DNA of 64,000 nucleotides from Hoplostethus atlanticus (Eukaryota; Chordata; Actinopteri; Trachichthyiformes; Trachichthyidae): NCBI GenBank assembly GCA_034670405.1, contig JAXDDX010000165.1, forward strand, positions 652,001 to 716,000, written 5' to 3'. Under the pieces are notes generated by a model that searched no databases, was not told where the DNA came from, and saw only the letters and a program-made list of their open reading frames with translations. The position numbers and the translations under genes are program-made. Shown one piece after another: positions 47,633-61,740 of this stretch (positions are counted from its first letter, which is position 1; each line of letters opens with the position of its first letter).

Positions 47633-49262
47633 GTAAGCCTGCTTAACGTGAGACCCTCTGTACAATGACGGCATGCTAAGGTCCAGCCAATGTGGTATAT
47701 GATGTTCTTCTGAAGGAGGGTCTAACTCACAAGGAGCTTGGAGGTCTTGCAGTGTATTGAGAGCGTGTAAATGCCATTTTTAATTTATCCCTAACTGTGT
47801 TTAATTCAGACTAAGTCATTGTAACAGCCCGAGATAACAAGACTGGCATTTCCCTTCCCTTTTTAACCATCATCCAAAATTGGCTTTTAAAAGTCTACCC
47901 AATTTTAATTTTATTTGTACAGCATGTTTGCCAATAGCACTTTGTCTTAGAACTTGGCAGGTGGAGCGGATGGGAAAAAAAAAAAGTGTTGGGCTGGAAA
48001 AAAGTTCCTCGGATGGAAATCATGGGTGGAAGAGATGCCAACGGGGGGCAGTCAAAGCATCTGCCAGGGGTGTGTCTCCATGTTTTAAAGAGGCGGCATC
48101 CTCTTTTGTTGTCCCCCCCCCTCGCCAAAACTAATTTGACATTTCTAGATGGGTTTAAGTGCTTCTGTCCTGCCTCGTTTCAGACATATTGATCTCACCT
48201 ATCCAACTTATTTTGGATCAGTCTGCGGAAGAAAAAAAAAAGAAAAGAAGAAACAAAAGTTAAGAAAAGGAGACGTACTCAAGGTTCTGCCAGCAAGGCT
48301 GATGTGAGATTGACCCCGCCTCCCCCTCTCTGCTGTCTGCGTTATACACACTGGTCCATAATACCTGCTTTAATGGTTGGCTAATGTGATTTAGGATGGA
48401 TCAAAGTGCTATGTAGGCTAAAAGTGAAGGGAATTGCCCTTACGTATGGGTAATGGCTGTTTGACCTGGACCTTTTGAGAGCAGGAAAAGGACCTCAATG
48501 ATAAGTGGGCACTTCCGGAGCTGGCGCATCGCCAGGTAGGTATCGCAGCACTCAGTGTGGCACACGCAGAACAGTCTGGCCATCATTAGCCAAGCATGTT
48601 GCCACTCTACATACAGGACAAGCACCACATGCCGTATGCTGTACTGTTGTGATATATTAGAAAACATAAGACTATTTGACCCCACTTCCAGAAGTGTATA
48701 TCACGGTAATTGTTGGTAATGGTTGGTTCTCACAAGTATAAGTACACCCACATGGATAGTGATGAAGTATTATTAGTCATGTGTTTTGTGCAACGCGATC
48801 CAGGGTCTCCGGGGAACGGCGTCCTTCGGAAAGAAAGTACGAGAAGAAAGAATGAAAATAAACACGACGGTTAAAGGAAAGCGCCGGAGAGGAAACGACA
48901 AACGAAAAAGGTAGACTGGGCCAGGAAACAATATTTAAAACCCAAATTAAAACAAGAGGGCGACAGATAAAACAAATGCAATGAGACAAGGGCTTTTTTT
49001 TGGTTTTTTTTGAGAGCTATCGACACGGCGGGTCAAAGAAAAGAGGACGATGCCGTTCAGGAGATAGAGACGCACACAGAAGAGGGGGAAAAGTACAGAA
49101 AGACGAAGCCCGTTTAATGAGATCAGCCATTTTAACCATTGAATCATGACTGCTTTTTTATAGGTGCTAATAAAATTGGCAGCCATTTAGAGGCAAACGC
49201 TTGTGTGAACACTGAGTGGGGAACGGCCATTCCTGAAGTCTACTTCCTGAGCTGCAAATGGA

Positions 49263-49272
49263 TATAAAAGGG
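49263..49272 (+). promoter_or_regulatory. Isolated TATA-box-like word
   Basis: TATAAAAGGG followed by CCGGA is a strong match to a core TATA box, but no transcript structure follows it. It may be chance in AT-rich DNA. Confidence 0.2.
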
Positions 49273-49716
49273 CCGGATCTTTTATGTACCACTTCTCCCT
49301 TTTACTCCTCTCTATTTTTGTCCTTCCCCCCAAAGCTCTCTACACCTTCACAGGCTTAGTGGCTTTTGCTGCAGCCACAGCTCTGTATGATTTTTATCAC
49401 ATAAAGAGAGAGATTTTTCCCCTACTGGGTTTCAACGGTCTCAGGTATAACAAGGTAGGAAGCGAGGGAGAGAAGAATAAAGGGGCCGCATGACAAAGAG
49501 GCAAGAGGCAAGATAGGGATCTGGAGACGAGTCAGGTGGTATGAAATGGAGAGAAAGAAAAAAAAAAAGAAAGACAAGACAGTTTCCCGAGGACAGGTCA
49601 GAAAATTGACTAAGTATACGGGCTACAGTAACTTGAGGAATGCAATTTGCATGTGGTGCACGTGCATCTGAGCTTATAAGAGGGAGAAAGACAGAGAGAG
49701 ACAAGCAGGAGACAGA

Positions 49717-49718
<2 letters not shown>

Positions 49719-49802
<84 letters not shown>
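49719..49802. repeat. (AG)n microsatellite
   Basis: 84 bp of perfect AG repeat. Confidence 0.97.
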
Positions 49803-49806
<4 letters not shown>

Positions 49807-50015
49807 GTAAAATCCCTGCAGGTATGCTAAGCCACCAGGGAGCATTGCCTGGAGGAGAGAGGATAAAAGAGAAGGTGATTGACATTCACTTTAATCCAAA
49901 ACTCACCACATGTCATCCAATTTATACACCTGAAACACGAAAAAGAGCTATACAGGACCAGACAGACAATGAAAGTGGACAGCAGGGAGTAGCGAGAGAA
50001 AGAGAGACAAAAAGG

Positions 50016-50020
<5 letters not shown>

Positions 50021-50055
<35 letters not shown>
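50021..50055. repeat. (AG)n microsatellite
   Basis: About 17 uninterrupted units. Confidence 0.95.
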
Positions 50056-50060
<5 letters not shown>

Positions 50061-50580
50061 TTCCTGAGACTGGATGACATGCAGAGAGAAATTGCAGGAA
50101 ACTGGGTAAACTTGAGACTATTTGAGATTTCAGGCAGCGCGCTGGAGATGAGAGACGTATGAGAAATAGCATGAATTGAGGAAAAAAAAAAAAAAGCTTC
50201 AGACAAATCATGAGACGGGGGAAAGAAGTCGCGCGGGGAGCAGGAAAACAAGAAAAAGGAAAAACAAACTGGTGGTTACAGCGGTGCTAATGTTAGCCCA
50301 GTCAGAAAAGAAAAACCAAAAAAAACAAAACACCACAGCAGTCCATTGTGCACAGTAATTTTCCCGGCGCTAATGGCGCTAACGCTATCCGAGCAACTCC
50401 ATTGTGTTTAATTTAGCACATAAGAGAACAAATAGGAGGCGACCAGCGCGCGGCTGACGGATGCTGGAGATTAGCCGCGAAGCAAAAACAATGGAGTCTG
50501 GCTGTGGCGCGTTAATGGTTCATCCCAAAAGGCCGATGAATGAAAGTCCAGGTCACTATCGAGTGAGCCTATACCGGTCA

Positions 50581-50620
50581 CTCGGGTTCACTCGGGTTCA
50601 CTCGGGTTCACTCGGGTTCA
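50581..50620. repeat. 10-bp tandem repeat, four perfect units
   Basis: CTCGGGTTCA repeated four times without a mismatch, in otherwise complex sequence. The units are CpG-containing. Confidence 0.95.
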
Positions 50621-52814
50621 TCTGTCCAGTGATGGAGCAACAACAACATGCTTATGAATACCATAGAAGCAGTGGAGTGCTGCGGTAGCGAGCAGAGCAC
50701 TATCACTAATGGCAGCCAAGTTTTCTTTGCCCATTAATGTTTTACCATAACCTTTACCTTTATCTACAATTCCACCTATGCCTCCAGCATAAATCTTTCA
50801 TGCAACGCGATGCACTCGATACACTCAGGGAAACTTTTTATTTTTTTCCATTTTGAAACAGTGGGAAGTGCTTACCTGTGGCCCTTTGTGTCAGTGCGAG
50901 AACAATTCAAAAAAGGTAAACACGTTGCGAACGGGGTGTCAATTTGTTCAATTACTACTGTGAAAAGGTCACCGTTTTTTTTATTTTATTTTCGCTTCCT
51001 TACGAAAGATTTCTGTTATTGCCGGATCAGGTGAAATTTAACCTTGAGGGGACCTCGAAAATTGATGTTCTGGGCTACGTCGGTTTACAATGCAAATACT
51101 GCTCTCTCCCTTTTTCTCTCTCTCTCTCTCTCTTCTGACCCTTGTTGCGGATGCTTTTTCTCTAATTAAACAAGGAGAGAAGCTGCCAAGTGACTGTAGC
51201 GAAACTGCAGACCGCGGAGCTTTCCAAAAGTAAACCACACACAACACGCACCACATGCACACTCGTACATTCGCACACGCCAACAGATTGCAAATAGGCA
51301 CCCACAAACTGCGGACCACCGAGTCTGTTTCGAGGGGATGTTGCCCCTGACGAATCCCTTCTCCTGACAGGTCCGCATACCCCTATATGTATAGCTCCTA
51401 GGGGGAAAACAGAAAGGACTCGAACTCCATCGCTGCTGCCTTCTTTGCCTCGGGCGGCATAGCCATGCTGAGTTCTGTGGCGTTTTATCTAGTTAGCAAG
51501 CTAGCCGACTCCAACCTCTCCAACCCATCATTTACAAACTAGACAGCTAACTAAAATGGACCGTAGATATGCTGAAGTGGATTCTGAGTTACGCTAAGAT
51601 GATCCAACTCGCAACAAGAAATGACCCGGCCATATGGAGTCTGGACTGGAAGGATGCTCTATAATGTATATACATAGTTACAAATGAGCTCTATACAGTA
51701 TGATCAATACTCCATTGATCTCCAGAAAACCATCCATCACCGTCAATGGTAACGCTGCCTTTTAGAGACCCTGCAGAGTGCTACATATTTAGCAGCTTGT
51801 TTAACCAGAAACCTTTTGTTTAACCTCTTCCTGCAACAACTCGCCTCATGTTTCAGATTTCCGAGCGAGACTTCTGTTTCTGGTTTAAAAAAAAGGTCTA
51901 TCTCTGTAGGGATCGTTTCCGTAATGTTGTCAGACACTTCCAATAACAATCTGAGCCTGTCAGTGGCAAAAACAAGCACTTTTAGTGGACGTACTTTGAT
52001 CGGGCGCAGTTGCCCCTGCGGATTACATTGCAGCCATTGCAGCCTGTTTCGCAACTGCCGGAGCAATTCCAAAACTTTTTGTACCTATTTTGGGGTATAA
52101 ATGACTAATATGTACAAATAGACCCCAGGTTTAAAAATACCGGAATTCCCCTTTAAGTCCAGATGTAGGTTGATAATAGGACTATAAAGTTGTAGTCCAA
52201 GTCTGCGTGGCTGTTTGGAGAGCATGAAAAACTTGCTCTTTTTTATGTTTTTGGCAAAGAGAAACAAAAAGCCAGACTTGATTTGTACGGACTACACACC
52301 TCTTTTGACTAAATGGAATGTATTATTTTGATTAAACAATGCAAGAAACACATTGATGAAATGGACTTGGCTGTGTACCATTTAATAAAATAATGTACTA
52401 AAATTAACAATCGCGCGCAGCATTTTGTTTGCCATTTGCAGTATCATAACTTATACCCTTACGCACAGCGAGTGTAAAAAGGGTGTTTAGAGAAAGCTTC
52501 ACTAGCCGTATTTACCGTATTTGGTTGAAATGCATAAATCCCCTTAAAAGGTGTATTAAATTATAATGGCTACTACTGCAAATTGTAAGGAACGGTAAAA
52601 CAACTGCCATAAATATATTAGACAACACGTAATAAGTCATTTAGGAGAAAAAAATAAAACGGCAAATAGTTCTAAGAGTGTAGAGGCTTGTGGATCTGAC
52701 GATGTGGATGAATATGATGTGTTGAGCACCTGTCTCAGTGAGGGGAAGTATTGACGTCTGATTAAAGACTGGCCTGGCTATAGGCTGAATTATTCAGGAG
52801 AACACACACTGACA

Positions 52815-52850
<36 letters not shown>

Positions 52851-52955
52851 AGCAGGCAGAAAGTGAGGTAAAGAGAGTAGGAAAGAAAGTTCAGCAACGC
52901 AATATCTGAGTCACTGCAGTGTCATCCAAAGGACAGCAGCATTGCAACTACCCAT

Positions 52956-52987
52956 TGTGTGTCTGTGTGTGTGTGTGTGTGTGTGTG
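52956..52987. repeat. (GT)n microsatellite
   Basis: About 15 GT units with one CT interruption. Confidence 0.92.
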
Positions 52988-53879
52988 GTCCGTTCACACA
53001 TGCATGGACATGCAGCTCCATCCTTTATCATCGTATACATGCCCAGATTGTTGAAAGAAAGACATGCTCACTTCTTCAGTAGCGGCCTATCGTGTCAACG
53101 CTGCAAATGGCTGAGAGATTAAAGGACCCTCCAGACAGCCATTTTTTCACACTCTGACTATTTTGGGTTAGGGGGGGACAAACTAATCCTTAGAAATCTT
53201 ATCAAGGATATGTGAGAAACCCAACCATATCTGGAGGAGATTAGTGTGGAGTTTTGGCCTTTTCTCGATTTTCTCACTCCCAGATAACAGGGGTGTCGGA
53301 CACGCACACACACACACACGCACACACACACAGACAGACATACACACACTTACACGTACGCACAACACATTTTTTGCATTTACAATTGTTTTCTTTGAAA
53401 CCTTAAAGTGCGATAACGCTAAAATCCTTATCTAGCCTCAGCATTGAACTCAGCCTTTTGAGACACACACACACACACACACACATTTACACACACACGA
53501 GCGAAGTTGGTGTGATTTGGCTTTCTCCGCTCACGTTGTGTCGTCCCTCATTACCTCCCTCCGCCAATAAAGAGACTCCCAATCTACAGACGCTTTTTGA
53601 AGTTATAGAAATGGAAATCTGAGCCGTGACAGAAAAGCGACAAAAGCGGAGCGAGAGAATGGGGGGGGAGAGAGATGGAGGAATGCCAGAAGAGTGGTGG
53701 CGAAAGAAAGAGGAAGAGAGCTTTGGGGGAGAGATGTATAGGCTGAGCGGTTTGGAAATGAGAGAGAAGAGGGGGGTCAGCTGACAAGTAGATTATAGGT
53801 GTTCTGATTTGATTTCTCTGGCAGATATAATGATGGTTAGTTTTCTATTCATCTTCCTGGCTCTGCGGGAAGAGAGCAG

Positions 53880-54050
53880 GCAAATTGGGTATTAGGATCT
53901 GGCCAGTGGGCAATGAGGAGGGCTATTAAGGCATCATTACCATTTCCTGCCATTACAGAGCTGTTGCTCTGGAGGAATTACCTTGGTAATGAGACCAACC
54001 TGAAACCGCCTGCTCGCGGCAAGCCTGACGTACTGTACATTACATGGGAA
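53880..54050. promoter_or_regulatory. Candidate conserved non-coding block
   Basis: Complex sequence containing GGCATCATTACCATTTCC, GAGGAATTACCTTGGTAATG (a near-palindrome ATTACC/GGTAAT) and ACTGTACATTACATGG. There is no repeat and no supported open frame. Proposed from sequence character only. Confidence 0.3.
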
Positions 54051-55269
54051 CACGGTGATATGCACGCATGCACACTCAGACGCACACAATTTGGATTGTT
54101 TGCCTTTTGATTCCCACCCACGTGCATTCACAAGGCACACTTGAGCACACACAAGTACCCGTGTGAGAGCGTTACCATACACAAACGCACACACACACTT
54201 ACACAAAAACACACACAAGGTGCATAGGTGTCCAACTAATTGTTTTGACAGTTACTTGTTTGTCTGCTTGACATTTGTCATGATGCCACTGTTTGTTTCC
54301 TGTTATTTCATTTGATCCCGCTCTCTGCTCCGTATCTGTCGATGCGTTTCGCTCCCCTCCACACGGTGAAATGCTCTCTGACACTGTTTGTCTGCGCTCT
54401 CTAGCTGGTGCGCTATGAGCAGTCACTAACATGCATTTATATTTTTGTGACACATACTCTGACACCAGCAACTTTTTTTTTTTTTTTACTTTTCCCCTCT
54501 TGTTCCCTTGTCTTTGAAAAGTGAGGGGGATTCAAGTACGTATCAGGCTAGGACAGCTTATAAAAAAGTAACTATGGTATCAATTTTAAAGTGTTTTCTT
54601 CCAAAATTGAAAAAAATTAAATAAAACCGAATAAAAGATGACTTTCTTTCTTTCATAATTATTTATCTAATCACTTTTTGAGAAGATCAGCATCATCCAA
54701 TCACCCGAGTCTGCACACTCACACACCTTCTCTCACACCTATTCTGGGAACCAATCACAAATCAATATGTTCTATATTTACTCCCTCAGCTGTTTCCGTA
54801 TGTTGTTGTCATTTCAGCTGCTGCTGCTGTCAGTCTGCCCACCACCGCCTCCACCACCACCACCAGCATCTAGACTCCATCAGATAAACCCAGTGGAAGT
54901 ATATCTTCTGCCCCGGGGGGGTTTCTTGTCTGCAGCCTATTCATGGATCCTCACCCCATGAAAGGATATTTTCAAGTCAAGTCTTTTATTGATTTCAGTA
55001 AATCATGTCTGAATTCGTAAACCTCGTCTCTCCGGATTGAAGTTTTCCTTACATCCTTACATCATAGTAACCTTGACCATCCTAGTGTTTGAAATAATAA
55101 TAAGGGGTTGCAGATGTTTAGGGAGGGGGAAGAATCCATTCACACTATATGAAACTACATCACGCAGGCAGTTCTGCAAGTCCAAATTCAAGGATGTAGT
55201 GTTTCTAACCGTAAAGATAGTTGCTGGTCCTTGGACCCTTTTGGTGATCGACTTAGCATGTACAAGTAG

Positions 55270-55270
<1 letters not shown>

Positions 55271-55320
<50 letters not shown>
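55271..55320. repeat. (CA)25 microsatellite
   Basis: 50 bp of perfect CA repeat. Confidence 0.97.
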
Positions 55321-55322
<2 letters not shown>

Positions 55323-56625
55323 TACACACTGTATCTTCCCCAAGGGCAGAGCCCATTCCAGCTTTACGATGGACCTAAAGACACGCTGTGAGCAGCAGGG
55401 GCTTTGGCCAAAAAACTTTATAGCATCATAAACAGAGTTATACCCCATCTCACGGACATAAATACTCTTTGGAGAGTTATCAAGCGAATGGCTTCCAGTC
55501 ATGCCTGGGAGGATAAGGCATCCCCATGAGACAATCAAGATGAGATGCTTGATGATACTGTATGGATTAATTGCAACTTGGATGGATGTGCACTCGATCA
55601 TCTCCCATTAAAATTGAATCTTGCGTCTTTGAAGCTGGATTGTGTGTGGTGATGCTTCTTTGAGATGTGTATATACGTGGTTGTTTATACTCCAATGGCA
55701 TCACGTCTACAGTCCATAAGTATCTCTTTGAATACCTTGGAAGTTTCCAATGAAAAAAAGCCGCCCATCACTTATAGCGGACTTAGTTATGGCTCTTGCT
55801 TCTGCTAAGTAATCTGTATTTGTATGTGCATGCCTCATCATTTTACCGCCACATTAGTAGGTAAACGAAAGCACAACAGGCATATTAATCTAAGTGCATA
55901 AAAACGTACGAAAGATGGATGAGCACTATAGGGGGAGAGCCTGCGTTTTTTTTTCCTCACCTGCTGAAGCGTGGCGCTGCATTTCTAAGTACAGATGAGT
56001 GTTGTGATAAGAGGGTGATGAGCAGAAGTGAGAGACTGTCACGTCGAGGACCCGAAAGGTAAAGGGCAGCGGCTTAGCTGGAGGAAAACACTGATCTTTG
56101 GCAAAAAAAAAAAAATGAGAAAGGATAGCAGCTTTGAAAGGAACCCAAAGAAAAGCACACAATCCAGCCAATCCAACAATGTCCAGCCAATGCAACATTA
56201 CTATTAGGATAGAGTTCTGCTGTCACGCGATATCTGACTAACCCTATAGGATATATTGGTCTTTGGTCTTTTGCTACATAAAATCTGCCATAGAGCTCGT
56301 TTGTGTGTGTGATGTGCATGAAAGGGAAGCCGCGCCTAATGACAAATGTGCAAGTCTGACCTGGATTTGGGTTGTTTTACATAAGCAATACTCGTTTTTC
56401 CTCTCTTCCTCAGACACACTAACACTCAGGCAAGAGATTTACATATACAGAGTGGAGAGGGGAAAAAAAAAAGGGGGGGCGGGATTGGAGACGGAGGAGG
56501 AGCGCGAGACAGCAGAGGCAATGGGAGGTTCCATTGCTTCCCAGGAGCGGACTGAAACTGGAGATCACTTGGGCCGTCAACGCGAAACCAGCCGCTCAGT
56601 CTGAGAAACGGGGCAGAGGGGCTAG

Positions 56626-56628
<3 letters not shown>

Positions 56629-56656
<28 letters not shown>
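56629..56656. repeat. (GT)n microsatellite
   Basis: About 14 units, followed by GCGCGC. Confidence 0.92.
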
Positions 56657-56662
<6 letters not shown>

Positions 56663-57415
56663 ATTTAGTTTGCTGGCAGGCTTTGCTGACTATGTGAGAG
56701 TATGCACATGGTGTGTGTAGGAAAATCATATCAGCAAGTGAGGCATGTGAGTCAAAACATGCGTGCCATGTGTTTTTCGTTTTTCATCTGTGTGTGTGTG
56801 TGTGTGTTTGACAGATTTCACCTCTTAAGCAACGTGTGAGCATGTTTCAATAAGCTGATGAGGTTCCACAGAGGGAGCAGTTAGGTGCAGAATTGACAGT
56901 GCAGCTATGCTTCATGACACAATGTGATTTGTGCTCGTGCTAAAGGTTAATAGATGTTGGCCTGCGCCGAGCCGCCACCACAGTGCAGTAAAAGTAAAAA
57001 CCTCTCACATCAGTTTAATCCACCGACACTTTCCCCCCCAAACTTTTCAAGAAATAATATTTTAAGTTTCTAAGCCCCTCGCTCTGCAAAAGGCCTCTCT
57101 GAAATACTAGCGGTATGGATCTAGGGAGGGGAAATTGGATTTGTGTAGCGCTTACAAATTCAAGCGAACATGACCATCTTACATCTACAAGAGTGTGGCT
57201 GGCCCGAGCCTCGCTGCTCTGTAAAAAAAAAAAAAAAAAAATGGGATTCACCTGTTATTACGAACAGGCTGAGACTCTTTTCTCTCCCTCTCTCGCACTA
57301 TCTGTCGGTGGCGCTAACTCCGTCGCGCCCTGCGGGAGTGGAGCAGGTGAGTTGCGATGCTCAAACATGAGAAAGCATCATGGAGTGCTTGGGTGTGCAG
57401 GTGTTTGCTCTCTCT

Positions 57416-57418
<3 letters not shown>

Positions 57419-57472
<54 letters not shown>
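57419..57472. repeat. (CT)n microsatellite
   Basis: About 27 CT units with one TT interruption at about 57453. Confidence 0.95.
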
Positions 57473-59748
57473 GCCTGTGTGCCTCCCAGCCATGCAGATA
57501 GCGAGCCCCTATGAAGGGAGGCGAAAGCAAAAGGTTGTTTGTAATGTAAGCACTGATCCACACTGTCACCACCCCCATCCTCCCTCTCCCTCTGGCCTCT
57601 CATCTCCCGCCTGTCTAGATTACCATTGTATCAGTGCATAAAGACTACATAACACTAACATGCCATCACTAGAGTGTGTTCACTGTGTACCACCGCTTAG
57701 CTGAATCACAGTAGGGCTTATTGTGGATCGGAGAGTTTGCCACTGCTGAAAAGCAACAGGTTACTACAACGGTTCGCCCCACTTCCGCGAGTCAGAACTT
57801 TGTGTCCTCTCTGTGTTATTATTTTTGACTTGTTGGCTTTATTTTAATGGAAACTGGATAAAACTATTATCTAGACCCACGATGTTAAGCGGGACCTTCG
57901 CCCTGACACAACAAAACGGAATAAAGTGTTTGCAAGTTCACCTATTCACTTTTACCCCTCCTGGCTTTTCAAATTTACATTTGTGGGGATGGTAAAATGC
58001 TGTACAAGATAAGGGGCCCGCCGTTTTAGACTACCGGGATGCTCTCCATTTGCTAGCCCCTCGATTTAGGGAAAGTGGGAACAGTGCCATCTAGTGAGAT
58101 ACAAGTGAGAGCATGTTTTGCCCCTTTTACATTGTCTTGCCAAAGTTCCTTTTAAACTGGATGAATTGCATATGAATAGGTACACACGAGTATTTTATTC
58201 CTTACATAGATCCTATTCAGATCCTCCATGATTGGACAAGGGAAAGGAATGGGGCTTAAATCATTGGAGCACAGCAACATTAAGGCAGTAAAGGCAGCTT
58301 AGTAACAGCTGCCCTGGAGCAAAACCTCCCAGTGTGACTCGATCTGAGCATAATGTTGACAATGTCTGTTGCTTGGTAATCTAATTGCTCCCCTGACCCA
58401 GACGGCCCACTCCTCTACCTCGTTAATACCCCCACCAGCACCCACAAGGGTCGTTCATCCTGCAATTTCCCTTAATCTAATTCACCCCAAATAATTTCAC
58501 CGTGACCCCTGACCCCGTGATTGATTGGCTGAACTATCAGATACCCTATTGAGAGAGGTGGATTCATTAATAACACTTGACAGGGAGCCAATCAGGAAGG
58601 AGCAAGGTAAGAAGGTTTTTTTTATCGGGAATGTCCTGAACCTGAAAAAAACAATAAATAGATTTGTTTGAATGCGGTTTGTCCTTAAGTTAGTGAAAAA
58701 AACAAGAGAGATTCTCTCTTCCATGGTTTGCTGCAAGGCAAACAATGTTCTTCCAAGTGACCGAGTGGAGAATGGTGTGAGGAGGGATGAGAGTAGAGAG
58801 TGATGAGGGTGAGCTACAGGGTCAAGAATGCATATTTGTGGTCTGCCAGCCTGGGTGTGGATAATGGCTAGTGAGAAGTCAAGAACCATTTAACTTGCTC
58901 CCCCATTTGGCTAATTTAAGACCTCCATTTAGATTTTGTCTTTTGGGGCTACTTAAGATAATTCTCTCTTAATTGAAACGGACCGTGTCAAATTGGAAAC
59001 TCATTACGATCTTTAAGAAATTATATCTCCCGCCATACAAATGCATTACTATTGAGTGGCTCCTGAAGAAGGATGTGATTGCTTCATGTATAGTACGAAG
59101 ACAAGCAACATTATGTACAGCTACTGGTGAACATAACATTCTGACAAAAATCTAAAAAAAGATCCTTGATTATTTGGAGTAGACAAGCCGTGCCTGCCAT
59201 GATTCCTCAGTACTAATACAGACATGAGCCCTATAAAAAACTGATATCTACAAAAAGAAGATTATCAGTGAGATAAACTGTGATGCATGGCATCTGTGTA
59301 TCTATCGCTCCAGTATGACTTCAGTGTGGCTTCAATAGATGTCTATCTCAAGAAATATCAAACGGAAAATTACCCTTTTAGGGATTTTTACATCTCCATT
59401 CAAACTGTTCGCGTTTAGTAACCCAAGCTAAATGATTGTAATAAACCAAATCATTCTGAATGGAGTGAAAACACACCATATCAAAGCTTAAAGACCATGG
59501 TAATTATACTGTGATGTACATTTCATACAACATGATTCTTACACATTGAGTGCTCTGCAGCTGTAATTGCATTGAGGTGTTGAGTAGATGCTATTAACTG
59601 CTTCAACTGAGATAGAAGGCCTCGGTTTCCCCATGTAGCACACTGTGGAGGGAACCATAGCCAAGGATTACTGACAGCAGGCGCTAAAACAAGTGTATTA
59701 TTCACTTTGTGCTTGAGTGTGTGTGTATGTTACTGTGTTCGGGTGGAT

Positions 59749-59754
<6 letters not shown>

Positions 59755-59791
<37 letters not shown>
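59755..59791. repeat. (GT)n microsatellite
   Basis: About 18 uninterrupted units. Confidence 0.95.
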
Positions 59792-59792
<1 letters not shown>

Positions 59793-61589
59793 AGCGTATG
59801 TGCATGCCTGATACAACCTCTGCTCTCACCAGACTGGACTCTGCTCGCCACTCTAATATCCAAGTCAAGCTGGCGGCAGTGATATGAGTAATGCCTACTA
59901 TCACAGAGTAGCAGGGAGCGGGACAATTGGCTTGTCAAGTAATAGCCACTTGACAAGTTCTCAAAGGAGATCAACTATAGTCAGTGTTTGGAGCAAAGCG
60001 CTGCCACAAGTGTGTATACATGGGCGCAGAGCAGCCAGATCCACGCTCGCCTGAAAAAAAAAGCCCTCTAATGTTCTTGGTCCGGGTTGTTTTACCCGGT
60101 GACGTCGATGTCCTCAACATTCATCAGTGATTACATGGCAAATTATTTTACAGTTTACATGATGTGCACGGGATATTGGCCCGTGACTGTATGGGCGGCT
60201 AACACACCAGTCACACCCCAGTGCCGCTATTTAGCCATCTGCTGAAAACCACAATTACAACCATAACTCAGCCATATGCTGATGTGGCAGGAGGTGGAGG
60301 CGAGGTGGAGGGAGGGAGGGGACATCATAGAAGGTAAATTAAGAGGTGAGGTGGGGACATTTTGGAGGGAGCAGGTCTCTGTGGTGCAATGGGCTTGAGT
60401 TACAGCCACCGCCAGCTACACTCTCCCCCTACCAGATGAGGCTGGCTGCATCGACACAATGGCACGACAATATTACAGGCAGGGAATGTAATTATCAGAT
60501 CTTAATCGGCCGTAACTCACCCGTCATCCATGTCCTTAATATGCCACTTCTGCAGTTCGGTGAGCCCAGGCACGGAAAAGACTGACGTTTGATCCAGCCC
60601 ATGGACGTTGATGCTTCTTAATTATTGAGACAATGGAGTGGGGAGCGGGCAAGCTAATGGAGAAAATAGTGGCTGTGCCGGGTTAATTTGGGGTCCATTG
60701 AATTACTACTGTGAATTAGCGCGATGTCGTAAATTACAATGGGCCGGTAATGAAGAAATGGAAACTTTGGGAAAAGGAAGCGTTCTGCAGCAACAGCAAA
60801 ATATACCTCCTCCCAGGTAATTAAATAAAAGCACAGCCCACAAATTAGAAAGCCTTTTGTATTCTGAGAGGGGAGGCTATTCTGTGGGCTGTAAAAATCG
60901 GGAATGACCTGCACATGGCCTGGAGGGAGGAGAGGGAAAGGACAGGTCTCTGCTGTATAAACCTATGAACACTTAGAGAAGGAGAAAGAGAGAGAGAGAG
61001 AGAATCACACACTAGAGACAAAGAGTGATATTAAGGGAAGAAAGAGTAGCTAAATGGAGGACAACAGTAGGGCGAATTTTATTGGGCGAATTTGAGACAA
61101 GAGGAAAGAGGTATCATTGGCGGAGGAAGCGATAAGGATAAGCTAAAGAATGCAGAGGGAAGTGTGACAGTGGGTGGGGGGGTTGTGAGCAGGGGTGAGA
61201 CAAATTTCACTGCACCCCATTTCTCTCTGACACCCTTCAGCCCATCTCCCAGACCCATCCATCTTGGATGACAATAGCGTCCTGATTTGCATACCAAAAC
61301 CGCTTTCCGATACTCGCCGTCCAAGTCGTTGCGAGAGATTAGAAAATATTGACAATTATTGACAAAACCCAAAGGGCCCGGGCAACAGTCCATCTGGAAT
61401 ATTGCATCTACCATTTTATTCTCTTATTTGTTCCTTTCTTCCTTCTTATGAGGGCACGTTATTGACTTGAATATCTGATCGCCATGGCGGTGGCTTATGA
61501 GCACAGTTGTGGGATGTGCGTGGCGCCGGGCTCGGTGTGGAAGTGGCTCTTGCATTGGATGAGAAGTTGTGTTTGTTATTGCTTGTTTG

Positions 61590-61740
61590 TGCGCATTTCC
61601 CAATGACACAGACTTTAATTAAGATAATCATCGCTGTGACGTCCCACATGGCGCTAGAGTGGGGCCTATGCAGATTAGGGCCCCGCTCTATCCAATCCCC
61701 TTGTGATCAATCATTCTACTTACAGGCAAACCTAGAGATT
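61590..61740. promoter_or_regulatory. Candidate conserved non-coding block
   Basis: Contains GACTTTAATTAAGATAATCA, CGCTGTGACGTCCCACATGG (a CRE-type TGACGTC word) and CCTTGTGATCAATCATTC. The block is complex and unlike the nearby low-complexity DNA. Confidence 0.3.

Larger units (their letters stand above)
40770..49718. other. Non-coding stretch
   Basis: No gene is seen. The contents are a G run at about 40844-40853, short CA runs (41579-41594, 41758-41767), an (AAGAG)n array, a retroelement-tail-like piece at 43668-43770, GA-rich sequence at about 44640-44935, a T run at 46054-46069, a (TG)n array at 47095-47123 and a GCAATAAAGTTGAATTGAAT tail at about 47606. A long minus-strand frame at 44362-44994 is compositional. 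Confidence 0.55.
49803..57418. other. Non-coding stretch
   Basis: No gene is seen. It holds GA, GT and CA arrays listed separately, a 10-bp tandem repeat at 50581-50620, a purine-rich run at about 53640-53780, a T run at 54474-54487, and a complex block at about 53900-54050. Short open frames have no domain I can name. Confidence 0.55.

Noticed and set aside
49263-49500. A gene start at the TATAAAAGGG word
   Set aside because: No open frame with a domain and no splice-flanked exon follows. The word is kept only as a low-confidence site.
55188-55601. A 137-residue minus-strand frame ending in a Val-Cys run
   Set aside because: The second half is translated CA repeat and the first half shows no recognisable motif or splice signals.
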